This document shows, piece by piece, positions 37,973 through 46,974 of a stretch of DNA of 64,000 nt. A program made the position numbers and the translations under genes. The stretch is taken from contig NC_011830.1 of NCBI RefSeq assembly GCF_000021925.1, forward strand, positions 2,756,001 to 2,820,000, read 5' to 3'. The stretch's first letter is position 1. Each line of letters begins with the position of its first letter. Below the pieces are notes generated by a model that was given only the letters and a program-made list of their open reading frames with translations, ran no database searches and was not told the origin of the DNA. Origin of the DNA: Desulfitobacterium hafniense DCB-2 (GTDB lineage Bacteria > Bacillota > Desulfitobacteriia > Desulfitobacteriales > Desulfitobacteriaceae).

Positions 37973-38153
37973 ATTATAAATGCACGTATTTTTATTCTGA
38001 TTCGACATCAAGTTCTAAAGTTCCTTCATTAATACTTTATGAAATACGTGGAAATTCATTACATATTTTGGGGTGAAAGGATTCAGAAGTTAGTTATTCA
38101 CCTTGGAATATGGTAAAATAGTGGCATGCTGTAAGCCAATAATGGAGCAATTG

Positions 38154-39089
38154 ATGACTAGGGGGATAGCTTTGTTCTTTTGGAATCGAAAAAAAGCAAC
38201 AAAAAAAATATCTCCTGAACCGGAAGCGGCTCAGGAGGTTTGGCAAAGGAAGAAATATAGAACCAATTATTATACTTATAACTCGGCAAAGGAAAGAGGC
38301 TCCCTGCGGAGCAAGAAACAGCGTAAACATGAAATAGGTGAATATAAGCTTGAAGTGGGGCTTGCCCATTTACCAAGATGCTTTCGCCGGCTGAGCAATC
38401 TCCTGTTAGGAACCAAGGGACGCTTCCACCAGATTGATCATGTTCTGATCTCCCCTTATGGAATTTTTCTTTTAGAAGCCAATAATTTGTCGGGACTGAT
38501 CGTGGGGGAAGAAACGGAATCCAAGTGGTATCAGGCGATTACCTGGAGGGTGAAGACCTTTCCCAATCCGATCATGGAGAACCAGGTCCGGGTTCAGATG
38601 CTGCAGGAGCTGGCGGGGCTTGATCAAACTATTCCCGTGTTTTCCTATGTGACCTTTAACCGGAGTTGCAGCCTGAAAGTCTTTTCGGGTATGGTCTTTT
38701 ATGATATAGATCTGCCGGCTTCAATCATGCAGCTGGCCCAGAATCAGCCCGCGGTGCTCAGTGATGAGGAGATCCTTGAGCTCGTGGAGAGGATCGAAAA
38801 AATCAATCTGACCGATCTGGGCCTTCGCAATGAGTATGCGGCCCGTCAGCGCCGGGAAAGAATGCAGTACAGACCCAAGTATGGAGATATTCGCTGCAGT
38901 ATTTGTCAAAAGGCTGTCAACGAGCGCATGGCCCGGTATTGTTTAAACCGGCCTGAAAAATTCGCCTGGAAAATCTATTGCGAAAAACATCAACGGGAAA
39001 TGACCCGGGTGGTGAGACGGGAAGGGGGGAGAGAAGGCCATGGTCCATATCCTGAATCTACAGACTCAAAAAAGGAATCAATGGATTGA
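38154..39089 (+). CDS. NERD-domain protein with zinc-finger-like tail
   Basis: 311 residues from ATG 38154 (TGGAG close upstream; ATG 38142 and TTG 38103 are alternatives). A NERD (nuclease-related) domain is seen in LPRCFRRLSNLLLG, the IDHVLISPYGIFLLE core and KWYQ; the C-terminus has Cys pairs (CSICQK, YCLNR, YCEKH) that resemble a zinc ribbon. NERD domains have a restriction-like fold, some being DNA-processing. Overlaps the next gene by 50 bases. Confidence 0.82.
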   Translation: MTRGIALFFWNRKKATKKISPEPEAAQEVWQRKKYRTNYYTYNSAKERGSLRSKKQRKHEIGEYKLEVGLAHLPRCFRRLSNLLLGTKGRFHQIDHVLISPYGIFLLEANNLSGLIVGEETESKWYQAITWRVKTFPNPIMENQVRVQMLQELAGLDQTIPVFSYVTFNRSCSLKVFSGMVFYDIDLPASIMQLAQNQPAVLSDEEILELVERIEKINLTDLGLRNEYAARQRRERMQYRPKYGDIRCSICQKAVNERMARYCLNRPEKFAWKIYCEKHQREMTRVVRREGGREGHGPYPESTDSKKESMD

Positions 39090-39438
39090 TATTACTTCTT
39101 TAATAGAAGGTTTTTTGCAAAATTTCCAGTTCAAGGATGGGGTGGCGATTATTTATTGTCCTCACACTACAGCGGGAATCACGATCAATGAGAATGCTGA
39201 TCCCGATGTTTGCCGTGATCTTCTGAGGCGGCTGGATGAGCTCTGCCCTTGGGATATGGCTCAGGATAGGCATGGGGAAGGAAATTCGGCAGCCCATTTG
39301 AAGGCCAGCCTTATGGGGAGCTCTCAGACCGTCATCGTTAAGGATGGCCGGCTGCTTTTAGGCCGTTGGCAAGGGGTTTATTTTTGTGAATTTGATGGCC
39401 CCCGCTCCCGGCAGTGTTTTGTGAAGTTTATAGGTTGA
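39040..39438 (+). CDS. YjbQ/UPF0047-family protein
   Basis: 132-residue compact protein. The family motif is clear: YCPHTTAGITINENADP near the start, then HGEGNSAAHLKASLMG, and WQGVYFCEFDGPR at the end. Some YjbQ proteins show thiamin-phosphate-synthase activity; the true role is unsettled. Its start lies inside the preceding NERD gene. Confidence 0.9.
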   Translation: MVHILNLQTQKRNQWIDITSLIEGFLQNFQFKDGVAIIYCPHTTAGITINENADPDVCRDLLRRLDELCPWDMAQDRHGEGNSAAHLKASLMGSSQTVIVKDGRLLLGRWQGVYFCEFDGPRSRQCFVKFIG

Positions 39439-39566
39439 ACGAGACCTCTTTCAGTGATAAATCTGCACTTGGGCTCAAACCTGCAGTTTAGAATTGAGCC
39501 GTATTATCAAAAAAGTGAAGGGCAAAGGCAAGTACCCGATTGAAAGCAAGTACTTGAAAGAGAATA

Positions 39567-40511
39567 ATGAATGAACTTATAGTTGTAAAGGGTGAAGAAA
39601 AGGCTCAAAATATCAGGACCAAAGCTGTCAGAGGGACGATACTGACACTTATCGGCGGGATTAGCTGGGGGTTTTCCGGTGCCTGCGGACAATATCTTTT
39701 TTCGGTGAAGGGCATCGACCCTCATTGGGTTACCGTGGTACGGATGCTTACGGCAGGATTGCTCTTATTTTGTTTGGTTTTATTTAAATACAGGGAGCAA
39801 ATGGTCGGGTTGCTCAGCAATAAAAGGGACCGCCGGACCCTCATTGTTTTTAGTATATTTGGGCTGATCGCCTGTCAATATACTTATCTGTTGGCCATAT
39901 CCCACAGCAATGCGGGAACGGCAACGGTGCTGCAGTACTTGGGACCCTTACTAATTATGATTTTCGTTTGCGGAATGGACAGGCGGCTGCCCACGAAGAC
40001 AGAAGGGGTGGCGATTGCTTTAGCTGTAACCGGCACCTTTTTATTGGCCACCCATGGCAATGTCAGCAACCTGGTCATATCGACCCAAGGCCTTTTCTGG
40101 GGCCTGATGGCCGCTTTGGGATTGATGCTGTACACCATAATTCCAGGGAAAATTATTAACAAATGGGGGAGCATCGTCGTTACGGGCTGTGGTATGTTGA
40201 TGGGCGGGTCGATTTTGCTTGTGGTTATCCGGCCCTGGCAAATTCCCGTCTCCCTGGATTGGCAGGTGTTTTGGGGGATGCTGGCGATCATCGTCATCGG
40301 AACGGTGGTGTCCTTTACCCTGTATTTACAGGGGGTTAGTGATATCGGGCCGGTAAAGGCCAGTATGATCGCCAGCGTAGAGCCCGTGTCGGCCGCTTTG
40401 TTCTCCGCTTTTTGGTTGAACACAGCCTTTGTCTGGATCGATATGGTCGGGTTTGCCTTGATCATCACCACAGTGATTCTGTTGACAAGGCAAGGGAGTT
40501 CAAGGGATTAA
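39567..40511 (+). CDS. EamA-family (drug/metabolite) transporter
   Basis: 314 residues with ten predicted membrane helices arranged as two EamA repeats. The first repeat opens GGISWGFSGACGQYLF, typical of the family. Export of an amino acid or metabolite is likely; substrate unknown. Its last 12 bases overlap the convergent superoxide dismutase gene. Confidence 0.87.
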   Translation: MNELIVVKGEEKAQNIRTKAVRGTILTLIGGISWGFSGACGQYLFSVKGIDPHWVTVVRMLTAGLLLFCLVLFKYREQMVGLLSNKRDRRTLIVFSIFGLIACQYTYLLAISHSNAGTATVLQYLGPLLIMIFVCGMDRRLPTKTEGVAIALAVTGTFLLATHGNVSNLVISTQGLFWGLMAALGLMLYTIIPGKIINKWGSIVVTGCGMLMGGSILLVVIRPWQIPVSLDWQVFWGMLAIIVIGTVVSFTLYLQGVSDIGPVKASMIASVEPVSAALFSAFWLNTAFVWIDMVGFALIITTVILLTRQGSSRD

Positions 40512-41153
40512 CGCCATCGGGAACAGCAATTGCATGGCATGCTCAAGACGTCTTTCCACCCCATACCAATTGACGATATGCCACCAGTTGTTGACATAGT
40601 CGCCGCGCCGGTTTTGATAATCAAGATAATAGGCATGTTCCCAGGAGTCGATGACCAGGATGGGGATTCCGCCGGCCTGGTATAGGTTTTGATGCTTCTC
40701 GATGGTAAGAATCTCTAACCTGCACCAGGCCGGCTGCCATACGAGCAATGCCCAGCCGGAGGCTTCCACTTGGTTGGCGGCGGAAGTGAATTGTTCTTTA
40801 AAGCTATGGAAACTCCCAAAGTAATTGACCATATGGGTGAGGGTATGGGGGCCGGGGGTACCCTGGCCCATTCCTGAGGGGGCCATGGAGGTCCAATAAA
40901 GGCTATGGAGAATGTGCCCTGAGCCATGAAAAGCTAATTCCCGTTCCCAGTGCTTTACCAAAGAGAAATCCTGCCGCTGCCGGGCATCGACTAAAGCCAG
41001 CTCGGCTTTGTTTAATCCTTCAACATAACTTTTGTGATGCTGGTTGTAATGTAGATTCAGGACATGAGCACTAATCACCGGCTCTAAGGCGTTATAAGCA
41101 TAGGGAAGTCCTGGCAATCGATGCTGGCCGGGTGGTACGCTTAAAAACTGCAT
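40500..41153 (-). CDS. Iron/manganese superoxide dismutase
   Basis: 217 residues from ATG 41153 (41171 is an alternative; GGGAGG lies between). All four metal ligands are in place: His in LHYNQHH, His in HGSGHILHSLYW, and Asp and His in DSWEHAYYLDY. The enzyme converts superoxide to oxygen and peroxide. No signal peptide. Useful to an anaerobe in contact with air; such forms also occur with spores. Metal choice (Fe or Mn) is not decidable by eye. Confidence 0.93.
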   Translation of the reverse strand: MQFLSVPPGQHRLPGLPYAYNALEPVISAHVLNLHYNQHHKSYVEGLNKAELALVDARQRQDFSLVKHWERELAFHGSGHILHSLYWTSMAPSGMGQGTPGPHTLTHMVNYFGSFHSFKEQFTSAANQVEASGWALLVWQPAWCRLEILTIEKHQNLYQAGGIPILVIDSWEHAYYLDYQNRRGDYVNNWWHIVNWYGVERRLEHAMQLLFPMALIP

Positions 41154-41171
41154 CCCAATAATTCCTCCCAT

Positions 41172-41475
41172 CAGATAGACTGTGAGTGTCTTGAGATAGA
41201 ATACGCATACCTTAAGTATTTGTGACTGGGCAGGTTATTCTCAAAGTGAAACCTTTTGAGTTAACCTTCTCTGGGCAAAAACTTTGGAACGAAATGGATC
41301 AGAGATCTGATGCTTTCCTGTCAAAGTGCGGTATAAATAGCTAGAAACAGGGATATATAACCAGATATTGTAGGAATTTAAGCGCATAGTTCTCCTAAAA
41401 TATGCCTATTCTACTAAATAGAAAAAAGTATTTGACAAGTAAAGCTAGTCCATGTAATATAGTTATTGCGCTAGC
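41172..41475 (+). promoter_or_regulatory. Upstream region and promoter of tRNA array 1
   Basis: Gene-free; includes the SOD promoter on the minus strand. A consensus promoter faces the tRNAs: TTGACA (41432-41437), 17 bases, TAATAT (41455-41460). It differs from the promoter of the second array, so only the tRNAs and their terminator were duplicated. Confidence 0.75.
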
Positions 41476-41551
41476 GGCCCATTGGTCAAGCGGCCTAAGA
41501 CACCGCCCTTTCACGGCGGTAACACGGGTTCGAATCCCGTATGGGTCACCA
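41476..41551 (+). tRNA. tRNA-Glu (TTC)
   Basis: Acceptor GGCCCAT/ATGGGTC, anticodon TTC, CCA encoded. Confidence 0.97.
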
Positions 41552-41557
41552 AAATCC

Positions 41558-41633
<76 letters not shown>

Positions 41634-41639
41634 AAATAA

Positions 41640-41715
41640 GGCCCCGTGGTGTAGTGGTTAACATGCCTGCCTGTCACGCAGGAGATCGTCGGTTCAAGTC
41701 CGATCGGGGTCGCCA
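41640..41715 (+). tRNA. tRNA-Asp (GTC)
   Basis: Acceptor GGCCCCG/CGGGGTC, anticodon GTC, CCA encoded. Confidence 0.97.
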
Positions 41716-41741
41716 TTTCAACTTTATAGCACAACACATGT

Positions 41742-41825
41742 GGGTAGATGGCCGAGTGGTTAAAGGCGGCAGACTGTAAATCTGTTCCGAAAGGTACGGT
41801 GGTTCGAATCCATCTCTACCCACCA
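41742..41825 (+). tRNA. tRNA-Tyr (GTA)
   Basis: Acceptor GGGTAGA/TCTACCC, anticodon GTA, long variable arm as expected for bacterial tRNA-Tyr. Confidence 0.96.
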
Positions 41826-41833
41826 CTAAACAT

Positions 41834-41908
<75 letters not shown>

Positions 41909-41945
41909 AGCTTTAAATCAGCAGCAGTTGATTTAAATAGAAAAT

Positions 41946-42020
41946 AGGGATGTCGCCAAGCGGTAAGGCACCAGACTTTGACTCTGGCATTCGTAGGTTC
42001 GAATCCTGCCATCCCTGCCA
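41946..42020 (+). tRNA. tRNA-Gln (TTG)
   Basis: Acceptor AGGGATG/CATCCCT, anticodon TTG, CCA encoded. Confidence 0.95.
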
Positions 42021-42025
42021 TTTAT

Positions 42026-42101
42026 GAGCCATTAGCTCAGTCGGTAGAGCACCTGACTTTTAATCAGGGTGTCCCGCGTTCGAGTCGCGGATGGCTCACC
42101 A
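42026..42101 (+). tRNA. tRNA-Lys (TTT)
   Basis: Acceptor GAGCCAT/ATGGCTC, anticodon TTT. Confidence 0.97.
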
Positions 42102-42127
42102 TTTTCTTTAGAGCATGTCAGGGACAT

Positions 42128-42202
42128 GCGGGTGTAACTCAGTGGTAGAGTGTCACCTTGCCAAGGTGAAAGTCGCGAGTTCGAATCTCGTCACCCGCTC
42201 CA
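42128..42202 (+). tRNA. tRNA-Gly (GCC)
   Basis: Acceptor GCGGGTG/CACCCGC, anticodon GCC. Confidence 0.97.
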
Positions 42203-42208
42203 AACAAT

Positions 42209-42285
<77 letters not shown>

Positions 42286-42309
42286 TTTAAATCAGAAGAG
42301 ATCCTCGAT

Positions 42310-42385
<76 letters not shown>

Positions 42386-42393
42386 TAAACAAT

Positions 42394-42478
42394 GCGGGAG
42401 TGGCGGAACTGGCAGACGCGCACGTTTGAGGGGCGTGTGGGTAACACCGTATGGGTTCAAGTCCCATCTTCCGCACCA
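42394..42478 (+). tRNA. tRNA-Leu (GAG)
   Basis: Acceptor GCGGGAG/CTTCCGC, anticodon GAG, long variable arm. Confidence 0.95.
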
Positions 42479-42492
42479 AAAAGCAGGGTTAC

Positions 42493-42583
42493 GGAGAAGT
42501 ACTCAAGTGGCTGAAGAGGACGGTTTGCTAAACCGTTAGAGTGGGTAACTGCTGCGAGGGTTCGAATCCCTCCTTCTCCGCCA
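42493..42583 (+). tRNA. tRNA-Ser (GCT)
   Basis: Acceptor GGAGAAG/CTTCTCC, anticodon GCT, long variable arm. Confidence 0.95.
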
Positions 42584-42598
42584 GTAATAAATCAATAT

Positions 42599-42673
42599 TC
42601 CTCGATAGCTCAATGGTGGAGCAACCGGCTGTTAACCGGTAGGTTGCAGGTTCGAGTCCTGCTCGGGGAGCCA
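42599..42673 (+). tRNA. tRNA-Asn (GTT)
   Basis: Acceptor TCCTCGA/TCGGGGA, anticodon GTT. Confidence 0.96.
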
Positions 42674-42674
42674 T

Positions 42675-42751
42675 GGCAGGGTAGCCAAGTGGTCTAAGGC
42701 AAGTGGTTCATACCCGCTCATTCGAGAGTTCAAATCTCTCCCCTGCTACCA
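42675..42751 (+). tRNA. tRNA-Met elongator (CAT)
   Basis: Acceptor GGCAGGG/CCCTGCT, loop TTCATAC as in elongator Met rather than Ile2, anticodon CAT. Confidence 0.88.
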
Positions 42752-42756
42752 CACCT

Positions 42757-42830
42757 GCGGGTGTAGCTCAATGGTAGAGCACTAGCCTTCCAAGCTAGCT
42801 ACGTGGGTTCGATTCCCATCACCCGCTCCA
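42757..42830 (+). tRNA. tRNA-Gly (TCC)
   Basis: Acceptor GCGGGTG/CACCCGC, anticodon TCC, CCA encoded. Confidence 0.96.
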
Positions 42831-42841
42831 TAGTTAAAACG

Positions 42842-42869
42842 AACCGTACTGATGCCAGTGCGGTTTTTT
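42842..42869 (+). terminator. Terminator of tRNA array 1
   Basis: aaccgtact pairs with agtgcggtt (one G:T pair) and runs into TTTT. The second array has a fully paired version. Confidence 0.85.
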
Positions 42870-43029
42870 GTATTAAGTCAGGGAGTATAGGTTTGGGGAT
42901 AAAGCTTCTCAAGTGGACGCAATGGGCAGGGGGCAGGGGATATGAGGAAAGCACTGACCAAGGCCGGAACAATACGATAGAGGGCTGGCAGACGACAGGA
43001 TAATATCAAGCAATATGGAGGTGGTGTAA

Positions 43030-43845
43030 ATGTTTAAGATAGGCGAATTTTCCAAACTGACACAAGTATCAATCCGTATGCTCCGCTATTATGATGAAAC
43101 AGGTTTGCTAAAACCTGCGGAAATTGATAAATTGACAAGTTACAGACTATATTCAGCTAACCAAATTTCTCTATTGAACAAGATTTTATTTCTGCGGGAT
43201 TTAGGCTTTAGTGTTTCGGAGATTGGGCTTGCTCTGGATAGGTGGAATGACGGATTTATTACTAACCTGCTTGACAATAAACGTCTGGACATTGAAAACA
43301 CAATTAAATCTGCCCAGGATAAGCTATCTAAAATTGAACTGGCAAAAAGAGATATTCGGCAGGAAAAGATAGCGATCCATTACAATGTTTCAATTAAGTC
43401 CATTCCCAGTTATCAGGTGTTTTCTTTAAGGCGGATTGTTTCCGATTATTACGCCGAAGGTTTATTGTGGAAAGAAATGTCGGCTTTTGCTAATGAAAAT
43501 GATATACCCATTTCAGATAATACTTTTACCATTTATCACGACACGGATTATAGGGAAAAGAATGTTGACATTGAAGTATGCGCTCCTGTAGCTCGAATGG
43601 GAAAAGATATGAACCCTTTTACATACCGGAATACCGAGCCTGTACCAATTATGGCATGTACTATGGTATGTGGCCCGTTTGAAAATATTGCGGGAGCATA
43701 TCTTTCTTTGGCGGAGTGGTTAGGGGAACACAGTCAATATAGAATGACGGGGCAAAGCAGGCAAATTGTTCATCGTGGGCCTTGGAATGAAGAAACACCC
43801 GATAAATACTTGACTGAGATACAAATCCCCCTAATAAAAATATAG
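43030..43845 (+). CDS. MerR-family regulator with GyrI-like effector domain
   Basis: 271 residues. The N-terminal MerR DNA-binding domain (MFKIGEFSKLTQVSIRMLR, then YYDETGLLKP) is followed by a coiled helix and a C-terminal GyrI/BmrR-like ligand-binding domain. It probably activates a drug- or stress-response gene. GGAGGTGG before ATG. It lies between the duplicated tRNA arrays, with a different surrounding from both units. Confidence 0.9.
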   Translation: MFKIGEFSKLTQVSIRMLRYYDETGLLKPAEIDKLTSYRLYSANQISLLNKILFLRDLGFSVSEIGLALDRWNDGFITNLLDNKRLDIENTIKSAQDKLSKIELAKRDIRQEKIAIHYNVSIKSIPSYQVFSLRRIVSDYYAEGLLWKEMSAFANENDIPISDNTFTIYHDTDYREKNVDIEVCAPVARMGKDMNPFTYRNTEPVPIMACTMVCGPFENIAGAYLSLAEWLGEHSQYRMTGQSRQIVHRGPWNEETPDKYLTEIQIPLIKI

Positions 43846-43847
43846 AT

Positions 43848-43884
43848 AAAAGCGTTTTGCATTTTGTTGCAAGGCGCTTTTTTA
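43848..43884 (+). terminator. Terminator after merR
   Basis: aaaagcgttttgca pairs imperfectly with ttgcaaggcgctttt, ending in TTT. Confidence 0.65.
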
Positions 43885-43959
43885 CTATTGACTCTCACAT
43901 GATGTGAGGGTCTAAACTGGCTTTGCAAGCAAATAAAAATTATATGGAGGAATGAAGTT

Positions 43960-44436
43960 ATGCAAAATTTTAAGGTTAAGCCTATTGGCAAAATCAGCGT
44001 CAACGAGGATGGAATGTTTATCAAACTTGAGCAGGAATATATTCCTGCTTTGCAAGCGTTAAACGGTTTTAGCCATCTCAATGTCCTTTGGTGGCTTAGC
44101 GATTCCGACAATGAGGAAATGAGAAATATTCTTATAGCAGAACAGCCGTACAAAAAGGCCCCGGCAATAATGGGTATTTTCGCCACAAGATCTCCTTTTC
44201 GTCCCAATCCCATGGCCTTAACGGCGGTACAAATTATCACTATTGATTATGAAAACGGTGTTATTCAAATTGCCTATATTGATGCCAACGACAATTCACC
44301 TGTACTTGATATAAAGCCGTACACGCCAAGCCTTGACAGAGTGGAAACTCCCGGTGTGCCGGAATGGTGTTGCCATTGGCCTAAGAGTTTAGAGGAATCC
44401 GGAAACTTTGACTGGGGAAATGAGTTTAATTTTTAG
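43960..44436 (+). CDS. TrmO-family tRNA methyltransferase (short form)
   Basis: 158-residue protein with the YaeB/TrmO core: KPIGKISVNEDG, LNGFSHLNVLWW, and the S-adenosylmethionine-site motif ATRSPFRPNPMALTAV (about residues 75-90), then LDIKPYTPSLD. TrmO adds the N6-methyl group of m6t6A37 in threonine tRNAs reading ACY. It is shorter than the E. coli enzyme (about 235 residues), having only the N-terminal domain, as in many bacterial homologues. It is placed between two arrays that each contain tRNA-Thr(GGT). GGAGG precedes ATG 43960. Confidence 0.82.
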   Translation: MQNFKVKPIGKISVNEDGMFIKLEQEYIPALQALNGFSHLNVLWWLSDSDNEEMRNILIAEQPYKKAPAIMGIFATRSPFRPNPMALTAVQIITIDYENGVIQIAYIDANDNSPVLDIKPYTPSLDRVETPGVPEWCCHWPKSLEESGNFDWGNEFNF

Positions 44437-44577
44437 TGTTACACACTGTAAACTTATTGTATGATGTCATGATGGATATTCCGGGCATGGAGGATGAAAT
44501 GCGCCGCCCGATTTTGCTATAATTAAGGCCGTAAAACAAGGCACAGTTGCTTATAAACATATTTTTAAATAAACGTG

Positions 44578-44606
44578 TTGACATTTATGTTCGATTCGGA
44601 TATACT
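44578..44606 (+). promoter_or_regulatory. Promoter of tRNA array 2
   Basis: TTGACA (44578-44583), 17 bases, TATACT (44601-44606); strong consensus, 20 bases before the first tRNA. Not homologous to the array 1 promoter. Confidence 0.8.
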
Positions 44607-44626
44607 AACAAATGTTCCGCGAAAAC

Positions 44627-44702
44627 GGCCCATTGGTCAAGCGGCCTAAGACACCGCCCTTTCACGGCGGTAACACGGGTTCGAATCCCGTATGGGTCAC
44701 CA
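44627..44702 (+). tRNA. tRNA-Glu (TTC)
   Basis: Identical to 41476-41551. Confidence 0.97.
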
Positions 44703-44708
44703 AAATCC

Positions 44709-44784
<76 letters not shown>

Positions 44785-44790
44785 AAATAA

Positions 44791-44866
44791 GGCCCCGTGG
44801 TGTAGTGGTTAACATGCCTGCCTGTCACGCAGGAGATCGTCGGTTCAAGTCCGATCGGGGTCGCCA
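44791..44866 (+). tRNA. tRNA-Asp (GTC)
   Basis: Identical to 41640-41715. Confidence 0.97.
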
Positions 44867-44892
44867 TTTCAACTTTATAGCACAACACATGT

Positions 44893-44976
44893 GGGTAGAT
44901 GGCCGAGTGGTTAAAGGCGGCAGACTGTAAATCTGTTCCGAAAGGTACGGTGGTTCGAATCCATCTCTACCCACCA
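44893..44976 (+). tRNA. tRNA-Tyr (GTA)
   Basis: Identical to 41742-41825. Confidence 0.96.
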
Positions 44977-44984
44977 CTAAACAT

Positions 44985-45059
<75 letters not shown>

Positions 45060-45096
45060 AGCTTTAAATCAGCAGCAGTTGATTTAAATAGAAAAT

Positions 45097-45171
45097 AGGG
45101 ATGTCGCCAAGCGGTAAGGCACCAGACTTTGACTCTGGCATTCGTAGGTTCGAATCCTGCCATCCCTGCCA
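45097..45171 (+). tRNA. tRNA-Gln (TTG)
   Basis: Identical to 41946-42020. Confidence 0.95.
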
Positions 45172-45176
45172 TTTAT

Positions 45177-45252
45177 GAGCCATTAGCTCAGTCGGTAGAG
45201 CACCTGACTTTTAATCAGGGTGTCCCGCGTTCGAGTCGCGGATGGCTCACCA
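45177..45252 (+). tRNA. tRNA-Lys (TTT)
   Basis: Identical to 42026-42101. Confidence 0.97.
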
Positions 45253-45278
45253 TTTTCTTTAGAGCATGTCAGGGACAT

Positions 45279-45353
45279 GCGGGTGTAACTCAGTGGTAGA
45301 GTGTCACCTTGCCAAGGTGAAAGTCGCGAGTTCGAATCTCGTCACCCGCTCCA
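45279..45353 (+). tRNA. tRNA-Gly (GCC)
   Basis: Identical to 42128-42202. Confidence 0.97.
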
Positions 45354-45359
45354 AACAAT

Positions 45360-45436
<77 letters not shown>

Positions 45437-45460
45437 TTTAAATCAGAAGAGATCCTCGAT

Positions 45461-45536
<76 letters not shown>

Positions 45537-45544
45537 TAAACAAT

Positions 45545-45629
45545 GCGGGAGTGGCGGAACTGGCAGACGCGCACGTTTGAGGGGCGTGTGGGTAACACCG
45601 TATGGGTTCAAGTCCCATCTTCCGCACCA
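45545..45629 (+). tRNA. tRNA-Leu (GAG)
   Basis: Identical to 42394-42478. Confidence 0.95.
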
Positions 45630-45643
45630 AAAAGCAGGGTTAC

Positions 45644-45734
45644 GGAGAAGTACTCAAGTGGCTGAAGAGGACGGTTTGCTAAACCGTTAGAGTGGGTAAC
45701 TGCTGCGAGGGTTCGAATCCCTCCTTCTCCGCCA
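45644..45734 (+). tRNA. tRNA-Ser (GCT)
   Basis: Identical to 42493-42583. Confidence 0.95.
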
Positions 45735-45749
45735 GTAATAAATCAATAT

Positions 45750-45824
45750 TCCTCGATAGCTCAATGGTGGAGCAACCGGCTGTTAACCGGTAGGTTGCAG
45801 GTTCGAGTCCTGCTCGGGGAGCCA
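45750..45824 (+). tRNA. tRNA-Asn (GTT)
   Basis: Identical to 42599-42673. Confidence 0.96.
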
Positions 45825-45825
45825 T

Positions 45826-45902
45826 GGCAGGGTAGCCAAGTGGTCTAAGGCAAGTGGTTCATACCCGCTCATTCGAGAGTTCAAATCTCTCCCCTGCTAC
45901 CA
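45826..45902 (+). tRNA. tRNA-Met elongator (CAT)
   Basis: Identical to 42675-42751. Confidence 0.88.
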
Positions 45903-45907
45903 CACCT

Positions 45908-45981
45908 GCGGGTGTAGCTCAATGGTAGAGCACTAGCCTTCCAAGCTAGCTACGTGGGTTCGATTCCCATCACCCGCTCCA
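45908..45981 (+). tRNA. tRNA-Gly (TCC)
   Basis: Identical to 42757-42830. Confidence 0.96.
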
Positions 45982-45992
45982 TAGTTAAAACG

Positions 45993-46020
45993 AACCGTAC
46001 TGATGCCAGTACGGTTTTTT
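45993..46020 (+). terminator. Terminator of tRNA array 2
   Basis: aaccgtact pairs perfectly with agtacggtt, then TTTT. Holds the single base that differs from array 1. Confidence 0.88.
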
Positions 46021-46054
46021 GCTGCTTATTTTCAGGATTTGCCTTTTTTCAGGT

Positions 46055-46447
46055 TTAGCGGCGGGACCGGGCTTCAACCAGTACGCATTCATGAGCAATC
46101 AGCTGCATTTGGTTTGCGCGCCCTTTCATCAAGGCTTCATCGCTTTCGGCGCCAGGCTGCATCCAGACCCTTTTGATACCTAATTGGGCACATTGGTCAA
46201 TAATTTGTTCCGATATCTGAGGAGGGACGATGAGGCTGACCACATCAGGGCGAACGGGCAAGGCGCTTAAAGAGGGGAAACAAGGCTCTCCGTCCAGCTC
46301 AGAGAGTTTGGGATTAATGGGATACACCGTATAGCCGCATTGTTTGAGTTTATGGTAGACCTTTGTGCCAAATTTGGTCGGATCTTTAGAGACTCCGACT
46401 ACTGCCCAGATCTCCTGGTCTAAGAACTCTTGAATATCGTTTTGCAT
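46055..46447 (-). CDS. CoA-binding domain protein (YccU-like)
   Basis: 130-residue Rossmann-like protein: IWAVVGVSKDPTKFG nucleotide-binding start, YTVYPINPKLSELDGEPCFPS and VWMQPGAESDEA motifs of the CoA-binding/YccU family. Function unknown; small soluble. GGAGAAAAC before ATG 46447. Confidence 0.9.
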   Translation of the reverse strand: MQNDIQEFLDQEIWAVVGVSKDPTKFGTKVYHKLKQCGYTVYPINPKLSELDGEPCFPSLSALPVRPDVVSLIVPPQISEQIIDQCAQLGIKRVWMQPGAESDEALMKGRANQMQLIAHECVLVEARSRR

Positions 46448-46627
46448 GGTTTTCTCCTTAGCTTAATTTTCATTGATTAAAATCCTCGGGATTAATATCA
46501 CCATTTTGAACGTTTTTAAAATGCTCCCAACCTTAAATAAAATAAGTATTTATTTCTAATATAATTATATACAATTTGGCTGAAAAATTGCTATAATGTT
46601 CTTGAAATTAAATATTGAGAATTGAGT

Positions 46628-46806
46628 TGATTCTTCGCAAGAGGAATCATAAGGGAAGTCAGTTGAAGCTGACGCGGTGCCCGCCACTGTAAAAGGGAGT
46701 TAACCTACAATGATGTCACTGGATTACTGTCTGGGAAGACGTAGGTTAATGATGAACTTGAGCCAGGAAACCTGCTCATATTCTCGATTCAAGGAACCTA
46801 CGGGAT
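46628..46806 (+). promoter_or_regulatory. Cobalamin riboswitch
   Basis: Conserved blocks in order: aagggaagtc, the B12 box (gcccgccactgt at 46679-46690), a variable stem (taacctac/gtaggtta), and gagccaggaaacctgctc (46760-46777). This is the adenosylcobalamin class. It precedes cbiM and a terminator, so high B12 should shut off cobalt uptake. Confidence 0.93.
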
Positions 46807-46859
46807 GTTAGGGAGGTGGATATCGGTGTTCAAGATAGTTTTATCTGATACAGGATAGC

Positions 46860-46889
46860 AAACCCTTCCGTAAGGAAGGGTTATTTTTC
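46860..46889 (+). terminator. Riboswitch-linked terminator
   Basis: aacccttcc pairs with ggaagggtt around gtaa, followed by ATTTTTCT. Placed between the B12 aptamer and cbiM; likely the switch's expression platform or its downstream stop. Confidence 0.8.
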
Positions 46890-46974
46890 TTGCGGCGAAA
46901 ACGCTTTTTCGATAGGTATTATTGAGTTTATTCTACAGATGATTGTTCGTATCAAAAATTAAGGAGTGGGGAGT

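Noticed and set aside
42675..42751. tRNA-Ile2 (CAT, lysidine type)
   Set aside because: The anticodon loop and acceptor end fit elongator tRNA-Met better.
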